Origin: Desulfovibrio sp.
GTDB taxonomy: Bacteria > Desulfobacterota > Desulfovibrionia > Desulfovibrionales > Desulfovibrionaceae
Direction of reading: 5' to 3'
DNA: 47,550 bases
Assembly: GCA_031260965.1 (NCBI GenBank)
Contig: JAISKK010000101.1
Coordinates: 1 to 47,550 of the forward strand
Below, in pieces: positions 1 through 7,604 of this stretch; the first letter of the stretch is position 1; each line of letters opens with the position of its first letter. The notes beneath the pieces were generated by a model, which worked only from the letters and a program-made list of their open reading frames with translations, made no database searches and was not told where the DNA came from. Position numbers and translations under genes: made by a program.

Positions 1-53
1 TCAAAAACCTCTTCAAGAATTGCCAAGAGTCTTTTCCGAAGTCCTGCCGACAT
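1..53 (-). CDS. 5' end of an unidentified gene, cut by the window edge
   Basis: On the minus strand an ATG at 53..51 opens a frame that runs off the left edge, giving 17 codons (MSAGLRKRLLAILEEVF). A purine-rich GGGAAGG lies eight bases upstream, a good ribosome binding site, and this is the main reason to believe the start. Too little protein is visible to assign a family. The upstream region (54-525) holds hairpins and a (GA)n tract, so expression may depend on that leader. Confidence 0.4.
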   Translation of the reverse strand, partial: MSAGLRKRLLAILEEVF

Positions 54-178
54 ACGTTTTACCTTCCCAAAGAGGCAGCAATAAAATTTATTTTTGCCTC
101 AAATTGCGTGACAGATCACACCAGAGAACCAGCGGCACAACCGCCGGATGCGTCATGTACCGAAACAAACGCCGAAAC

Positions 179-229
179 GGCCCTGTCTTCGCAAAGAACA
201 CAGGGCCTGCCGACGCGGTCGGCGGCAGG
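179..229. terminator. Two adjacent stem-loops
   Basis: GGCCCTGT (179-186) pairs with ACAGGGCC (200-207). A second stem follows at once, CCTGCCG (206-212) with CGGCAGG near 223-229, ending in a short T-rich stretch. This fits a terminator for plus-strand transcription or a structured leader for the minus-strand gene starting at 53. It lies in the 54-525 gap, which otherwise holds only the GA tract and no supportable gene. Confidence 0.35.
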
Positions 230-263
230 GTTTCTTAGAAAAAGTAAATTATTTAGCTGAGAT

Positions 264-316
<53 letters not shown>

Positions 317-525
317 CAAAAAGCGGGCCAAAACCAAAGGTTTCAGCCGGCAAATCAGGGTACAAGGCTAAACTTTTTGCTCCTGTCATCTCCATCCCGA
401 AAGCCCGTAGCGTTTGTGTTGATAGAAATGTTTCGCGTTACATAATGGAGAGACCGGCCATAGTCAAGTATTTCACGGGAAAATCTCTCAATGTTCCCCC
501 CTGGCAGTCACGGCAGGTCGCGCCG

Positions 526-1098
526 TCAGCCTATGAGATCATAGGGGGCTCCCCCTTGGCAGCCCCGGCAGATTGCGCCGTCATTCTTGGGAAAACCTTC
601 GCCGCAGACCGGGCACAGACCCACCTCGCCCATGTGCGCATGCTCCAGAAAACGACTGTGGATGCGTATGGTCTGGATGCCGCAAACTCTGTCCCCGGCG
701 GCTTCAATTTCCTTGAGCAAATTTTCCGCGTTCTGCTCGGCCTTGGGTTTTTCCTTCATGAGCCAGGCGCGCAGTTCCGGCCAGGCCTCAAGCCTGCGGG
801 CGTCCACATATACGCGCACACCTTCGCCCGTGTATTTGTCGTACATGACAAGGGCATAACGGCCAAGGTTGATCACCTTCATCCAGTTATTGCCGGCGCT
901 GCACGGCGTGAGCAGTTGTATAGCGTCCGGCAGGCATTTTGCGCTTTCCGCCACAACTTCAAAAAGGACGCCCGGCGGCAGGGCGGTCCTGGCCATCTCC
1001 ACCATATAGCCGCCGAGGAGCACTCCCGGCGCGGGATAGCCGTGAAAGGCGGCCACCAGGGACTTAAATTCTTCAAAGGTATGTGCGCCTATATTCAT
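526..1098 (-). CDS. FmdE-family zinc-ribbon protein
   Basis: The 190-residue product resembles the FmdE family (formylmethanofuran dehydrogenase subunit E-like), which also occurs widely in bacteria without methanogenesis. Visible features are an N-terminal FEEF...FHGYPAPGVLLGGYMVEMA region matching the family's H-G-x-x-x-P-G-x-x-x-G pattern, a cysteine near residue 55, and a C-terminal zinc ribbon with CPVCGEGF and CRGCQGG cysteine pairs. Its bacterial role is not established; metal or pterin-related functions are guesses. The start at 1098 has AAGGA a few bases upstream. That start region is duplicated (see 1078-1139). No partner gene is adjacent. Confidence 0.75.
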   Translation of the reverse strand: MNIGAHTFEEFKSLVAAFHGYPAPGVLLGGYMVEMARTALPPGVLFEVVAESAKCLPDAIQLLTPCSAGNNWMKVINLGRYALVMYDKYTGEGVRVYVDARRLEAWPELRAWLMKEKPKAEQNAENLLKEIEAAGDRVCGIQTIRIHSRFLEHAHMGEVGLCPVCGEGFPKNDGAICRGCQGGAPYDLIG

Positions 1099-1139
1099 GC
1101 CGATCCTTGGTATGTGTGCCTATGGTCATGCCGATCCTT
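1078..1139 (-). repeat. 31-bp tandem duplication of the FmdE-like gene's start region
   Basis: Copies at 1078-1108 and 1109-1139 differ at only a few bases. Each holds an AAGGATCGGC ribosome-binding segment, an ATG and about six codons. The upstream ATG (1129..1127) is 31 bases from the real one, so it is out of frame. It reads an 18-codon ORF that stops at about 1073, overlapping the true start. The result looks like an accidental upstream ORF that may lower translation of the gene. Confidence 0.8.
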
Positions 1140-1199
1140 CAGGGAAATATGCCAGCGGATCATTGGTAGAAGAAAATGCCACGCTCGTCAACCGTGGGG

Positions 1200-1303
1200 T
1201 TTTGCGGCACCGCTCATTTGGGGCAAAACAGGACCCTGACAGGTTGACAGTTCAACAATGGTTATCGTTTTGCGGCAGCGGCTCATTTGGGGCAAAAAAG
1301 GAC
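1200..1303. repeat. Two imperfect ~35-bp direct repeats
   Basis: A TTTGCGGCA..CGCTCATTTGGGGCAAAA.AGGACC unit occurs at about 1200-1235 and again at about 1267-1303. Both copies lie in the 1099-1340 gap upstream of the FmdE-like gene. I see no gene there. With the neighbouring 31-bp duplication, the region looks like a patch of local duplication. Confidence 0.75.
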
Positions 1304-1340
1304 CGACTGGCTCTGGCGCTGGCGCTGGGATATGCGTTTT

Positions 1341-1778
1341 TTATCTTTTTCCGGCGATAAATTTTATTTTTTTCCAGAGATTGCGGTCAGACATATGGCG
1401 CATGGTCATCAGGGAGAGAAGCAGTCCAGTCCCGATGTGCAGACTGCGCGAAACCACGCCGCTGCCCGCTGTGAGCAGAAAGAGCGCGGCGTAGAGCAAA
1501 TTTTCCTTGTCCCGGCTGGAGAGTTCCTGTTTTTTGTCGTCCTGTGCGGGTTTCGCGTCAAGCTGTTTTTCCAGAAGCGCGCAGGCCGCCAACAGGTCTT
1601 CGCCTGAAATGCGCCTGGGATCATAAAGGATTAAAAGGCTGCCCGTGCGCAGGTTTTCCGTAGTGTTCAAAATCCCGTCCCGGGCCGCGAGCAGATTTTT
1701 AATTCCGCCCATGACCTTCTCGTCCCGCAGGGCAGGGTGGCGCACCCGCACTCGTCCGTCAAAGAAACTGGCGATCAT
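1341..1778 (-). CDS. HMA-like protein with C-terminal membrane segments
   Basis: The 145-residue product has an N-terminal ferredoxin-like fold region resembling heavy-metal-associated domains (RVRVRHPALRDEKVMGGIKNLLAARDGI...TGSLLILYDP) but without the CxxC metal site. A linker and one or two hydrophobic C-terminal segments follow (NLLYAALFLLTAGSGVV, HIGTGLLLSLMTM). The ATG overlaps the stop of the P-type ATPase as ATGA, so the two are translationally coupled. It is probably an accessory subunit or a split-off domain of the pump. The metal is unknown. Confidence 0.7.
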   Translation of the reverse strand: MIASFFDGRVRVRHPALRDEKVMGGIKNLLAARDGILNTTENLRTGSLLILYDPRRISGEDLLAACALLEKQLDAKPAQDDKKQELSSRDKENLLYAALFLLTAGSGVVSRSLHIGTGLLLSLMTMRHMSDRNLWKKIKFIAGKR

Positions 1779-3964
1779 TTATCTCTCTCCTGGTTCAAGA
1801 GGGGCCGCAGGGTGTTGACAGCCACGGCGGTGGTGGTGGCGTTGTGCAGCAGGGCGGATATGCCGGGAGTCAGCAGGCCGAGCAGCCCGCCGGCCAGGAA
1901 AATGCTGTTCCAGAATAAAGAAGTGTAAAAGTTCCTGCGTATGCGGGTGATCGCGCGCCGGGACAGGATGCGGGCGACCGGAAGACCGGCCAGATTGCCG
2001 TCGGTGAGTACGATGTTCGCCACTTCCCTGGCCAGATCCGCGCCGCCGGACAAGGACACTCCCGCATCCGCCGCCGAAAGGGCCTGGGAGTCGTTGATGC
2101 CGTCCCCGACCATCAGCACCTTGAAACCGCGTTTTTTCAAATCCGCCACAAAAGCCGCCTTGTCCGCCGGCAAAAGCCTGGCCCGGTACTCGTCTATCCC
2201 CGCCTCGGCGGCAATGCTTGCCGCCGTCAGCTCCCCATCCCCGGTGAGCATGATCACGCGCCGGATTCCGTCCGCGCGCAGTGCGCGCACAATCTCGGCC
2301 GCTTCCGGACGCAGTGTGTCTTCCACGGACAAGATGCCGGCCAGACTGCCGCCGACGGCCAGATAAAGAATGGATCGCCCCTGAGCGGATTCTGCCGCCA
2401 CATGGCGCTCCTGCTCCGGGCTTATGGGGATGCCTTCGTCTTCCAGCACGAAATGGTCGCTGCCTATGAGCACGCGCTTGCCGCGCCATTGCGAGGCAAT
2501 GCCGTGGGCGACGACGTATTCCAGTTCCGCATGTTCTTCCTGGTGTTTCAGGCCTTCTTTCTCAGCAGCGCGCACGACGGCGCGCCCGACCGGGTGGGGG
2601 AAATGCTCCTCCAGACAGGCCGCCAGACGCAGTACCGTATTCCGCTCGTGTCCCGCAAAGGGGATGACTTCGGCCAGCGCCGGTTTGGCCTTGGTCAGGG
2701 TGCCGGTCTTGTCGAATACGGCCACATCGGCTTCAGCGAGGGCTTCCATGTATTTGCCGCCCTTGATGAGAATCCCGGCCTCCGCGCCTTCGCGCATGGC
2801 CGTGAAAATGGTCAGGGGAGTAGCCAGACGGATGGCGCAGGAATAATCCACAAGCAGCACGGCCCCGGCCTGGGCCGGGTTGCGTCCCGCCGCGTAGATC
2901 AATCCGCTGAGCAGGAAATTATAGGGCACGATGGCGTCGGCCATGCGTTCGTAACGGCTCTGAATGGCGGCTTTGGCGGCCTCGGAGACTTCTATGGCGC
3001 GGGCGATGTTGTGAATGCGCGTATTGCTCCCGGCGCGCACGGCGGTGATTAAAAGTTCGCCTTCCTCAAGCACGGTCCCTGCGTATACGCTGGCGCCCTT
3101 GCTGCGTCTGATGGGCAGAGGCTCGCCGGTCATGGATGCCTGGTTGACCAGTCCTTCCCCCTCGGCCACAATTCCGTCCACAGGCAGGGCCAACCCGGCG
3201 CGCGCCACCACCAGATGTCCGGGCCGCACCTCGGAGGCGGGGATGCGCACTTCCTGTTCCCCGTCGCGTATCCAGACATTGCTGATATTCAAGGCCAGAC
3301 TTTCCTCAAGACTTGCGCGCGACTTTGCCTCAATGCGATCCGCGAGAAATTCTCCCAGGGCAAAGAAAAAAGTGATCGAGGAGAGGGAGCGGAAGTCGCG
3401 GCGCAGGATACAGACGAGGAGAGCCGCGCCGTCCAGGGCGTTTAAATTGAGTTTGCCGCACAATACCGCCTTGGCTGCCCGCAAAATATAGGGCAGGGCA
3501 CGCAGAATGGCCAGAGCGCGGGTGAGCAGGCGCGGATAGAAAAAACTGCGAAATTTCGCTGGTATGGGGTTGGAAGCCAGATTTTGGGGCGTATTGTCCG
3601 GGGGCGTGTTTTTTCGCGCTTCTCCGCTTTTGACGGGAAGGGAAAAATTGCCGCGCAAAGCCTTGCGCGCCTCCTCGCCCGGCAGGGCGGCCAGAACGCG
3701 GGCACGCAGACGCGCGTCCGTATAGAGGAGAAGAATGCTGCCCGTGCTCGCGGATACGCTGACTTGCGCTCCGCTGAACAGATCGGAGGCAAGGGGGGCG
3801 ATCGCGGCGGCGGCGGGCCGCGCGGCCTGCCCCCCGGACAGGGGGCGCAGACGCATGCGTCCCGGCAGGTCATGCGCCAGCATATAGCGGCTCAGAACAC
3901 TGGATAAAGCAGGCCTTTCTCCTGTGTCAGGATTTTGCGGCCCAAGAGCGACGGGATCGGGCAC
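1775..3964 (-). CDS. P1B-like heavy-metal P-type ATPase
   Basis: The 729-residue cation pump has all the catalytic marks: TGEP in the actuator domain (~residue 278), DKTGTLT with the phosphorylated Asp (~416), an HP motif in FPHPVGRA (~456), TGDGE, and GDGIND (~618). A degenerate HMA-like domain precedes the membrane part. The membrane motif normally CPx reads SCA in DYSCAIRLATP (~375), so the transported ion cannot be assumed to be Cu or Zn. The start is GTG at 3964, six bases after the upstream small gene; an internal ATG at residue 28 is the alternative. It forms an operon with the small membrane protein before it and the HMA-like protein after it. Confidence 0.9.
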   Translation of the reverse strand: MPDPVALGPQNPDTGERPALSSVLSRYMLAHDLPGRMRLRPLSGGQAARPAAAAIAPLASDLFSGAQVSVSASTGSILLLYTDARLRARVLAALPGEEARKALRGNFSLPVKSGEARKNTPPDNTPQNLASNPIPAKFRSFFYPRLLTRALAILRALPYILRAAKAVLCGKLNLNALDGAALLVCILRRDFRSLSSITFFFALGEFLADRIEAKSRASLEESLALNISNVWIRDGEQEVRIPASEVRPGHLVVARAGLALPVDGIVAEGEGLVNQASMTGEPLPIRRSKGASVYAGTVLEEGELLITAVRAGSNTRIHNIARAIEVSEAAKAAIQSRYERMADAIVPYNFLLSGLIYAAGRNPAQAGAVLLVDYSCAIRLATPLTIFTAMREGAEAGILIKGGKYMEALAEADVAVFDKTGTLTKAKPALAEVIPFAGHERNTVLRLAACLEEHFPHPVGRAVVRAAEKEGLKHQEEHAELEYVVAHGIASQWRGKRVLIGSDHFVLEDEGIPISPEQERHVAAESAQGRSILYLAVGGSLAGILSVEDTLRPEAAEIVRALRADGIRRVIMLTGDGELTAASIAAEAGIDEYRARLLPADKAAFVADLKKRGFKVLMVGDGINDSQALSAADAGVSLSGGADLAREVANIVLTDGNLAGLPVARILSRRAITRIRRNFYTSLFWNSIFLAGGLLGLLTPGISALLHNATTTAVAVNTLRPLLNQERDK

Positions 3965-3970
3965 GGGTTT

Positions 3971-4222
3971 TTAAGCCTGCTGACCGCCGGATTTGCGTTT
4001 TCCCTGCTCATGGCGGGCTTCAGCGGCGATATCTTCGATATTTTCCTTGGCCGTGTCAACGAAGGCGGCGGCTTTGTCCTTCGCGTCCAGACCGTGGCTT
4101 AAAAGCGCGGCTGCGGTTTTTTTGATGTCAATGTCCCCGCGCGAGAGCACAACGACAGCCGCCGCGCCAACAACCGCTCCGAGTCCGGCGGCCAGACCGT
4201 ATTTCCAGATTTCATTTGCCAT
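3971..4222 (-). CDS. Small membrane-anchored protein upstream of the P-type ATPase
   Basis: The 83-residue protein has one N-terminal hydrophobic helix (YGLAAGLGAVVGAAAVVVL), then a charged amphipathic region rich in Ala, Asp and Lys. The ATG at 4222 is chosen because AAGGAG sits seven bases upstream; a longer frame from 4252 has no such site. Small one-helix proteins of this kind often accompany P-type ATPases. A regulatory or chaperone role is inferred from position only. It is the first gene of the pump operon, directly behind the 37-bp palindrome. Confidence 0.7.
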   Translation of the reverse strand: MANEIWKYGLAAGLGAVVGAAAVVVLSRGDIDIKKTAAALLSHGLDAKDKAAAFVDTAKENIEDIAAEARHEQGKRKSGGQQA

Positions 4223-4252
4223 AAGATGCTCCTTGGGATGTATTGTTGGCAC

Positions 4253-4289
4253 AAACTTATTGAAAATGAAATTCTATGTCAATAAGTTT
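4253..4289. promoter_or_regulatory. 37-bp imperfect palindrome, likely operator
   Basis: The sequence is symmetric about base 4271. The outer eleven pairs are perfect (AAACTTATTGA with TCAATAAGTTT), and three of the inner positions are mismatched. It lies between the divergent P-type ATPase operon and the esterase gene and covers the proposed -35/-10 of the former, as expected for a repressor site. A metal-sensing regulator is a plausible ligand, inferred from the pump. Confidence 0.6.
4254..4282 (-). promoter_or_regulatory. Candidate promoter of the metal-pump operon
   Basis: On the minus strand TTGACA (4282..4277) is followed after 17 bases by TAAGTT (4259..4254), about 32 bases before the start at 4222. 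The -35 is perfect and the -10 is weak. It is embedded in the palindrome. Confidence 0.45.
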
Positions 4290-4306
4290 TTTCTTTGCGG
4301 TTGTGT

Positions 4307-4335
4307 TTGACACAACGCTGACTTATGTCTAAAAA
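4307..4335 (+). promoter_or_regulatory. Candidate promoter of the esterase gene
   Basis: TTGACA (4307-4312), 17 bases, then TAAAAA (4330-4335). The start site would lie just before the GAGGAG ribosome binding site of the gene at 4355, so the leader would be very short. Confidence 0.35.
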
Positions 4336-4354
4336 CTGTTCGAGGAGAAGAAAG

Positions 4355-5389
4355 ATGGACAAAGGACTCAACCCCGCGCTGGTCCGCTGGCTGCGGGATT
4401 TTTATGTGAATGTGGAAAAAGCGCTCGCGGCGGGCTTTATAGCCACCCCGACCAACGCCCGCGAGTTCCTGGCCGGGCTGACCAGGCGCCATGTGGCTTT
4501 TATTCCCGATGTGGCCTCCGTGCTGGACGATTTGGCTCCCGGCGGCGCTTTCAGGCATCATCCCTCCAAGCCCAGGAAGCCGCGCTGGCCTGTGCCGGAC
4601 GCTCTGGCTCCCGGCGACGATTTTCAGGTCCCGCTGCGTATTTATCATCCCGATCCCGGGAAGGATCTTCCTGTCCTGCTCTATTTCCACGGCGGCGGGC
4701 ATATGTGCGGCAGCGTGACTGTTTATGATCCCATCTGCCGCAGGCTGGCCCTGGCTGCAAAGCACATCGTTGTGGCCGCCGATTACCGTCTGGCCCCGGA
4801 AAATCCCTGGCCGGCCGGGGTAAACGACGCTTTGAGCGTTGCGCGCTCCGTCTGGAGCGTGCTGGAGAGGCGGAGACTCAATTTTCAAAAAGAGCTGTCC
4901 ATAGCCGGGGATTCCGCCGGAGGGGCGCTCTGCGCGACCCTCAGCGACCTGGCCCGGTTCGAACCGGGGCTCACGATAAAACGTCAGGCCCTGATCTATC
5001 CGAGCCTTGATTATACCCTGAGTTTGCCGAGCGTTGAGGAAAACGCCAAAGGCTATCTGCTGGAGAAGGAAAAAATTGAATGGTACTTCAACAATTACCT
5101 GCCCGCAGGCACTGACCGGGAAAAAGTCTCGCCCCTGTTCGGGGAATTTACGGACGAGCTCCCGGAGACGCTGGTGCTTACTGCGGAATACTGCCCCCTG
5201 CGCGATGAGGGCTCGGCCTATCATAAAAAGCTGGTGGCCGCCGGGGTCAGGTCTGAACTGGTGAACTTCGCGGATATGATCCACACCTATATCTGCATGG
5301 AAGATATTGTGCCGGACGCCTGCAGAAAAACCTATGCTCTGCTCGACGTTTTTCTGAACGGGAAAAAGGGTGTTCTCACACATAAATAA
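4355..5389 (+). CDS. Alpha/beta hydrolase, hormone-sensitive-lipase type esterase
   Basis: The 344-residue family IV esterase/lipase hydrolyses short acyl esters. Diagnostic motifs are YFHGGGHMCG (oxyanion hole), DYRLAPENPWPAG, and the nucleophile motif GDSAGG. A C-terminal acid and His follow; the His is probably that of FADMIHTYI. There is no signal peptide, so it is probably cytoplasmic. The ATG at 4355 is preferred to the one at 4325 because GAGGAG precedes it at the right distance. It is transcribed alone, divergent from the metal pump; the physiological substrate is unknown. Confidence 0.88.
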   Translation: MDKGLNPALVRWLRDFYVNVEKALAAGFIATPTNAREFLAGLTRRHVAFIPDVASVLDDLAPGGAFRHHPSKPRKPRWPVPDALAPGDDFQVPLRIYHPDPGKDLPVLLYFHGGGHMCGSVTVYDPICRRLALAAKHIVVAADYRLAPENPWPAGVNDALSVARSVWSVLERRRLNFQKELSIAGDSAGGALCATLSDLARFEPGLTIKRQALIYPSLDYTLSLPSVEENAKGYLLEKEKIEWYFNNYLPAGTDREKVSPLFGEFTDELPETLVLTAEYCPLRDEGSAYHKKLVAAGVRSELVNFADMIHTYICMEDIVPDACRKTYALLDVFLNGKKGVLTHK

Positions 5390-5397
5390 TCTTTTCC

Positions 5398-5425
5398 TTG
5401 ACAAAATACACCGCCTGCCTGTAAT
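5398..5425 (+). promoter_or_regulatory. Candidate promoter of the N2O-reductase operon
   Basis: TTGACA (5398-5403), 16 bases, then TGTAAT (5420-5425; five of six match the consensus). It lies about 105 bases before the first gene (Rieske), in the only sizeable gap upstream of the cluster. I see no FNR-type TTGAT-N4-ATCAA box beside it. Confidence 0.5.
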
Positions 5426-5530
5426 ACTCCATCCAAACTGGACCCTGTCCGAATGCTGTGTCTTCGGAGGGCGCTGTCTGTTTTGGAGCCTGATCCCATG
5501 TCTTCAGGCTAGGGACATAAGGATAAGCGC

Positions 5531-6016
5531 GTGGATTTGCCTGAAGAAAATCAATCCTTGCCCCGGCGCAGATTTTTCATCAACGGGATAAAGGCTCTGG
5601 CCGCTCTATTCGGTTTGGGTCTGGGTATTCCGCTGGCAGGCTTTTTTATTTCGCCGGCTCTCAAGAAAGACAAACACGACTGGATTGAAATCGCGGATTC
5701 TTCTCTGCTCAAGGACGGGGAGCCGTCCAGAATAAATTACAGCTATGCCCGTAAAGACGGCTGGAAGACAGCGCAAACGCCCCGGACGGCCTTTGTCGTG
5801 AAGCAGGCCAGCGGCGAGTTCGCGGCCTTCTCCAACCGCTGCACCCACTTGGGCTGCGGAGTAAACTGGGATTCCGCCTTGAAGCAGTTCAAGTGTCCCT
5901 GCCACGGAGGCGTATTCGACGCGCAGGGCAGAGTGGTGGAAGGGCCTCCGCCGAAAGCTCTGACCCGTTTGGCGCTCAAGGTTGAGGCAAATAAAATTTT
6001 CGTCATGGAGGCCTGA
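5531..6016 (+). CDS. qcrA: Rieske iron-sulfur protein of a menaquinol-cytochrome c reductase
   Basis: The 161-residue protein has an RRRFF start, one N-terminal membrane helix (IKALAALFGLGLGIPLAGFFI) and a C-terminal Rieske domain. The 2Fe-2S ligands are C104/H106 in CTHLGCG and C122/H125 in CPCHGG; C109 and C124 form the usual disulfide. It takes electrons from quinol at the Qo site of cytochrome b and passes them to cytochrome c. The start is GTG at 5531 with AAGGA upstream. It is first in an operon with cytochrome b (two bases downstream), a subunit IV/cytochrome c fusion and then the NosZ-like enzyme, which suggests this complex feeds N2O reduction. Confidence 0.92.
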   Translation: MDLPEENQSLPRRRFFINGIKALAALFGLGLGIPLAGFFISPALKKDKHDWIEIADSSLLKDGEPSRINYSYARKDGWKTAQTPRTAFVVKQASGEFAAFSNRCTHLGCGVNWDSALKQFKCPCHGGVFDAQGRVVEGPPPKALTRLALKVEANKIFVMEA

Positions 6017-6018
6017 GC

Positions 6019-6687
6019 GTGGGCAGAATCTATCAGTTCCTTGACGAGCGCTTAAACCTCACGCCTCTGCTTCGGGACATAACGGATCATCCGGTTCCGG
6101 ATCACGCCAATGTCCTGAAAACGCGTTCCGCCTTCATTTACTGTTTCGGCGGCATCGCCTTTTTTATCATTCTGCTGCAGGCGCTGAGCGGCGTTTTTCT
6201 TATGCTCTATTACTCGCCCACGCCCGAGGACGCCCACGCCAGCGTCACTTACATCCAGAACGAAACGGCCTTTGGCGCCCTGTTGCAGGGCCTGCACAGG
6301 GTCGGGGCAAGCGCGGCCGTGATTATGGTTCTTCTGCACATGCTGCGCGTTTTTTTTACCGGATCCTACAAAAATCCGCGCGAACTGAACTGGGTGGTCG
6401 GGGTTTTCCTTTTGCTGATCGTCCTGGCCTTCGGCTTTACCGGATACCTGCTGCCCTGGGACCAGAAAGCCTATTGGGCGACGACGGTCGGTCTGAACAT
6501 GGTGGCAAACGTCCCTTTGATTGGCGACTTTCTGGCGAGCGCGCTCAGGGGAGGGAATGAGATGGGAACCCTCACCCTGCTGCGCTTCTTTGTTATCCAC
6601 GTCATGTTTCTCCCGGCCCTGCTGGCGATTTTTCTGGCCGCCCATTTCTTTATGTTGCGGCGTCAGGGAATTTCCCGTCCCCTGTAA
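6019..6687 (+). CDS. qcrB: Cytochrome b (b6-type N-terminal half) of the bc complex
   Basis: The 222-residue, four-helix diheme cytochrome b has heme ligands H93 and H107 in helix B (LHRVG...LLHMLR) and H194 and H209 in helix D (VIHVMF...AAHFFM). The 14/15 spacing is typical of b6. The Qo-site segment PWDQKAYW is present. The start is GTG at 6019, two bases after the Rieske stop. As in cytochrome b6f and Bacillus Qcr, the C-terminal helices are on a separate gene, which follows with a one-base overlap. Confidence 0.92.
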   Translation: MGRIYQFLDERLNLTPLLRDITDHPVPDHANVLKTRSAFIYCFGGIAFFIILLQALSGVFLMLYYSPTPEDAHASVTYIQNETAFGALLQGLHRVGASAAVIMVLLHMLRVFFTGSYKNPRELNWVVGVFLLLIVLAFGFTGYLLPWDQKAYWATTVGLNMVANVPLIGDFLASALRGGNEMGTLTLLRFFVIHVMFLPALLAIFLAAHFFMLRRQGISRPL

Positions 6688-7409
6688 TGAGTTCGAGCGA
6701 TAATATGAGCAGCCTTCCCTCACCTCCCGAGCCGGATAAAAGTCCCTGCCCCTTTTATCCAAACCACCTTTTCGTTGAGGGAGTGTGCGCTCTGGCGGTT
6801 TTCGCGGCTATCGTCATTGTCGCTTTGGTCTGGCAGGTTCCTTTGGAGGAAATAGCCGACCCCGGCGACGCCACCTATGTTCCCCGGCCCGACTGGTATT
6901 TTTTATTTTATTTCCAGCTCCTCAAATATTTTCAGGGTCCGCTGATCGTTGTCGGGACTTTTGTCCTGCCTGTGCTGGTCATGGCGGTCCTCATCCTTTT
7001 GCCCTTCTTCGACAAAGGCAAGGCGACGGGCATCAGGAAAAGGCCCCTGGCGGCGGCGGCCGGTCTGGCCGGCGTTGTTTCCATAGTCGCTCTGACCGCA
7101 GTCTCCGTTCTGGAAGACGAGTCCCACACGACAAAAATGGTTCTGCCGCCGGTCACAGAGGCGCAGATAGCCGCCGGGGAAAAAATTTTCGCCAGCTTCT
7201 GCCAGATTTGCCACAGCATAGACGGCAAGGGCGGGTTTATGGCTATGGCGCCCGATTTGACGGAGATTGCTTCGCGCGTGAGCAGAGCGCGAATTGAACA
7301 GATTATTATCGATCCCCAGGTTGTAAGCCCGACCACCATTATGTCTGTAATTCCCCTCAGCGAGGAAGAAAGGCATAATGTATCCGCATATCTTTCGCGC
7401 AAAAAATAA
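6687..7409 (+). CDS. qcrC: Subunit IV / cytochrome c fusion of the bc complex
   Basis: The 240-residue protein joins the C-terminal part of cytochrome b to a c-type cytochrome. The first part has three membrane helices and the Qo motif PDWYFLFYFQLLKYF (PEWY variant). The tail carries one heme site, CQICH (C172, C175, H176), and a later Met in VVSPTTIMSVIP that could be the sixth ligand. The arrangement resembles Bacillus QcrC. The ATG shares one base with the qcrB stop. The c domain should lie on the periplasmic face and could pass electrons to the NosZ-like protein encoded next. Confidence 0.92.
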   Translation: MSSSDNMSSLPSPPEPDKSPCPFYPNHLFVEGVCALAVFAAIVIVALVWQVPLEEIADPGDATYVPRPDWYFLFYFQLLKYFQGPLIVVGTFVLPVLVMAVLILLPFFDKGKATGIRKRPLAAAAGLAGVVSIVALTAVSVLEDESHTTKMVLPPVTEAQIAAGEKIFASFCQICHSIDGKGGFMAMAPDLTEIASRVSRARIEQIIIDPQVVSPTTIMSVIPLSEEERHNVSAYLSRKK

Positions 7410-7427
7410 GAAAGGAGGAAGAAGAGA

Positions 7428-7604
7428 ATGAGGCTGGTGAACAGCCGGGTGTATGGGAATGTGAAGGGTCAGAATTCGGGGTTTTTACAAAGGCCGGAAC
7501 AAGGTTCCGGAATAAATTTACGGCGTCAGGGTATGAGAATGTTGTTTCGGAAAAATCTTAAATCCGGTTGTAGTGGAATTAAGGAGAATGAGAATGAAAG
7601 ATAA
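7428..7604 (+). CDS. Small ORF overlapping the start of the NosZ-like gene
   Basis: A 58-codon frame opens at an ATG nine bases after a strong AAGGAGG and stops inside the NosZ-like gene, overlapping its start by 11 bases in another frame. The peptide is basic (MRLVNSRVYG...), with no signal peptide or membrane helix and no family I recognise. The strong ribosome binding site and overlapping stop suggest translational coupling to the reductase. It could equally be a chance frame in a leader. Confidence 0.35.
   Translation: MRLVNSRVYGNVKGQNSGFLQRPEQGSGINLRRQGMRMLFRKNLKSGCSGIKENENER
7494..7510 (+). other. Perfect hairpin before the NosZ-like gene
   Basis: CCGGAAC and GTTCCGG flank a three-base loop, followed by AATAAATTTA rather than a T run. 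Within the operon it may be an mRNA processing or stabilising element that sets reductase expression apart from the upstream bc genes. Confidence 0.5.

Noticed and set aside
4274-5404. 376-codon minus-strand frame opposite the esterase
   Set aside because: The plus strand carries HGGG and GDSAGG motifs and a good ribosome binding site; the opposite frame shows no domain.
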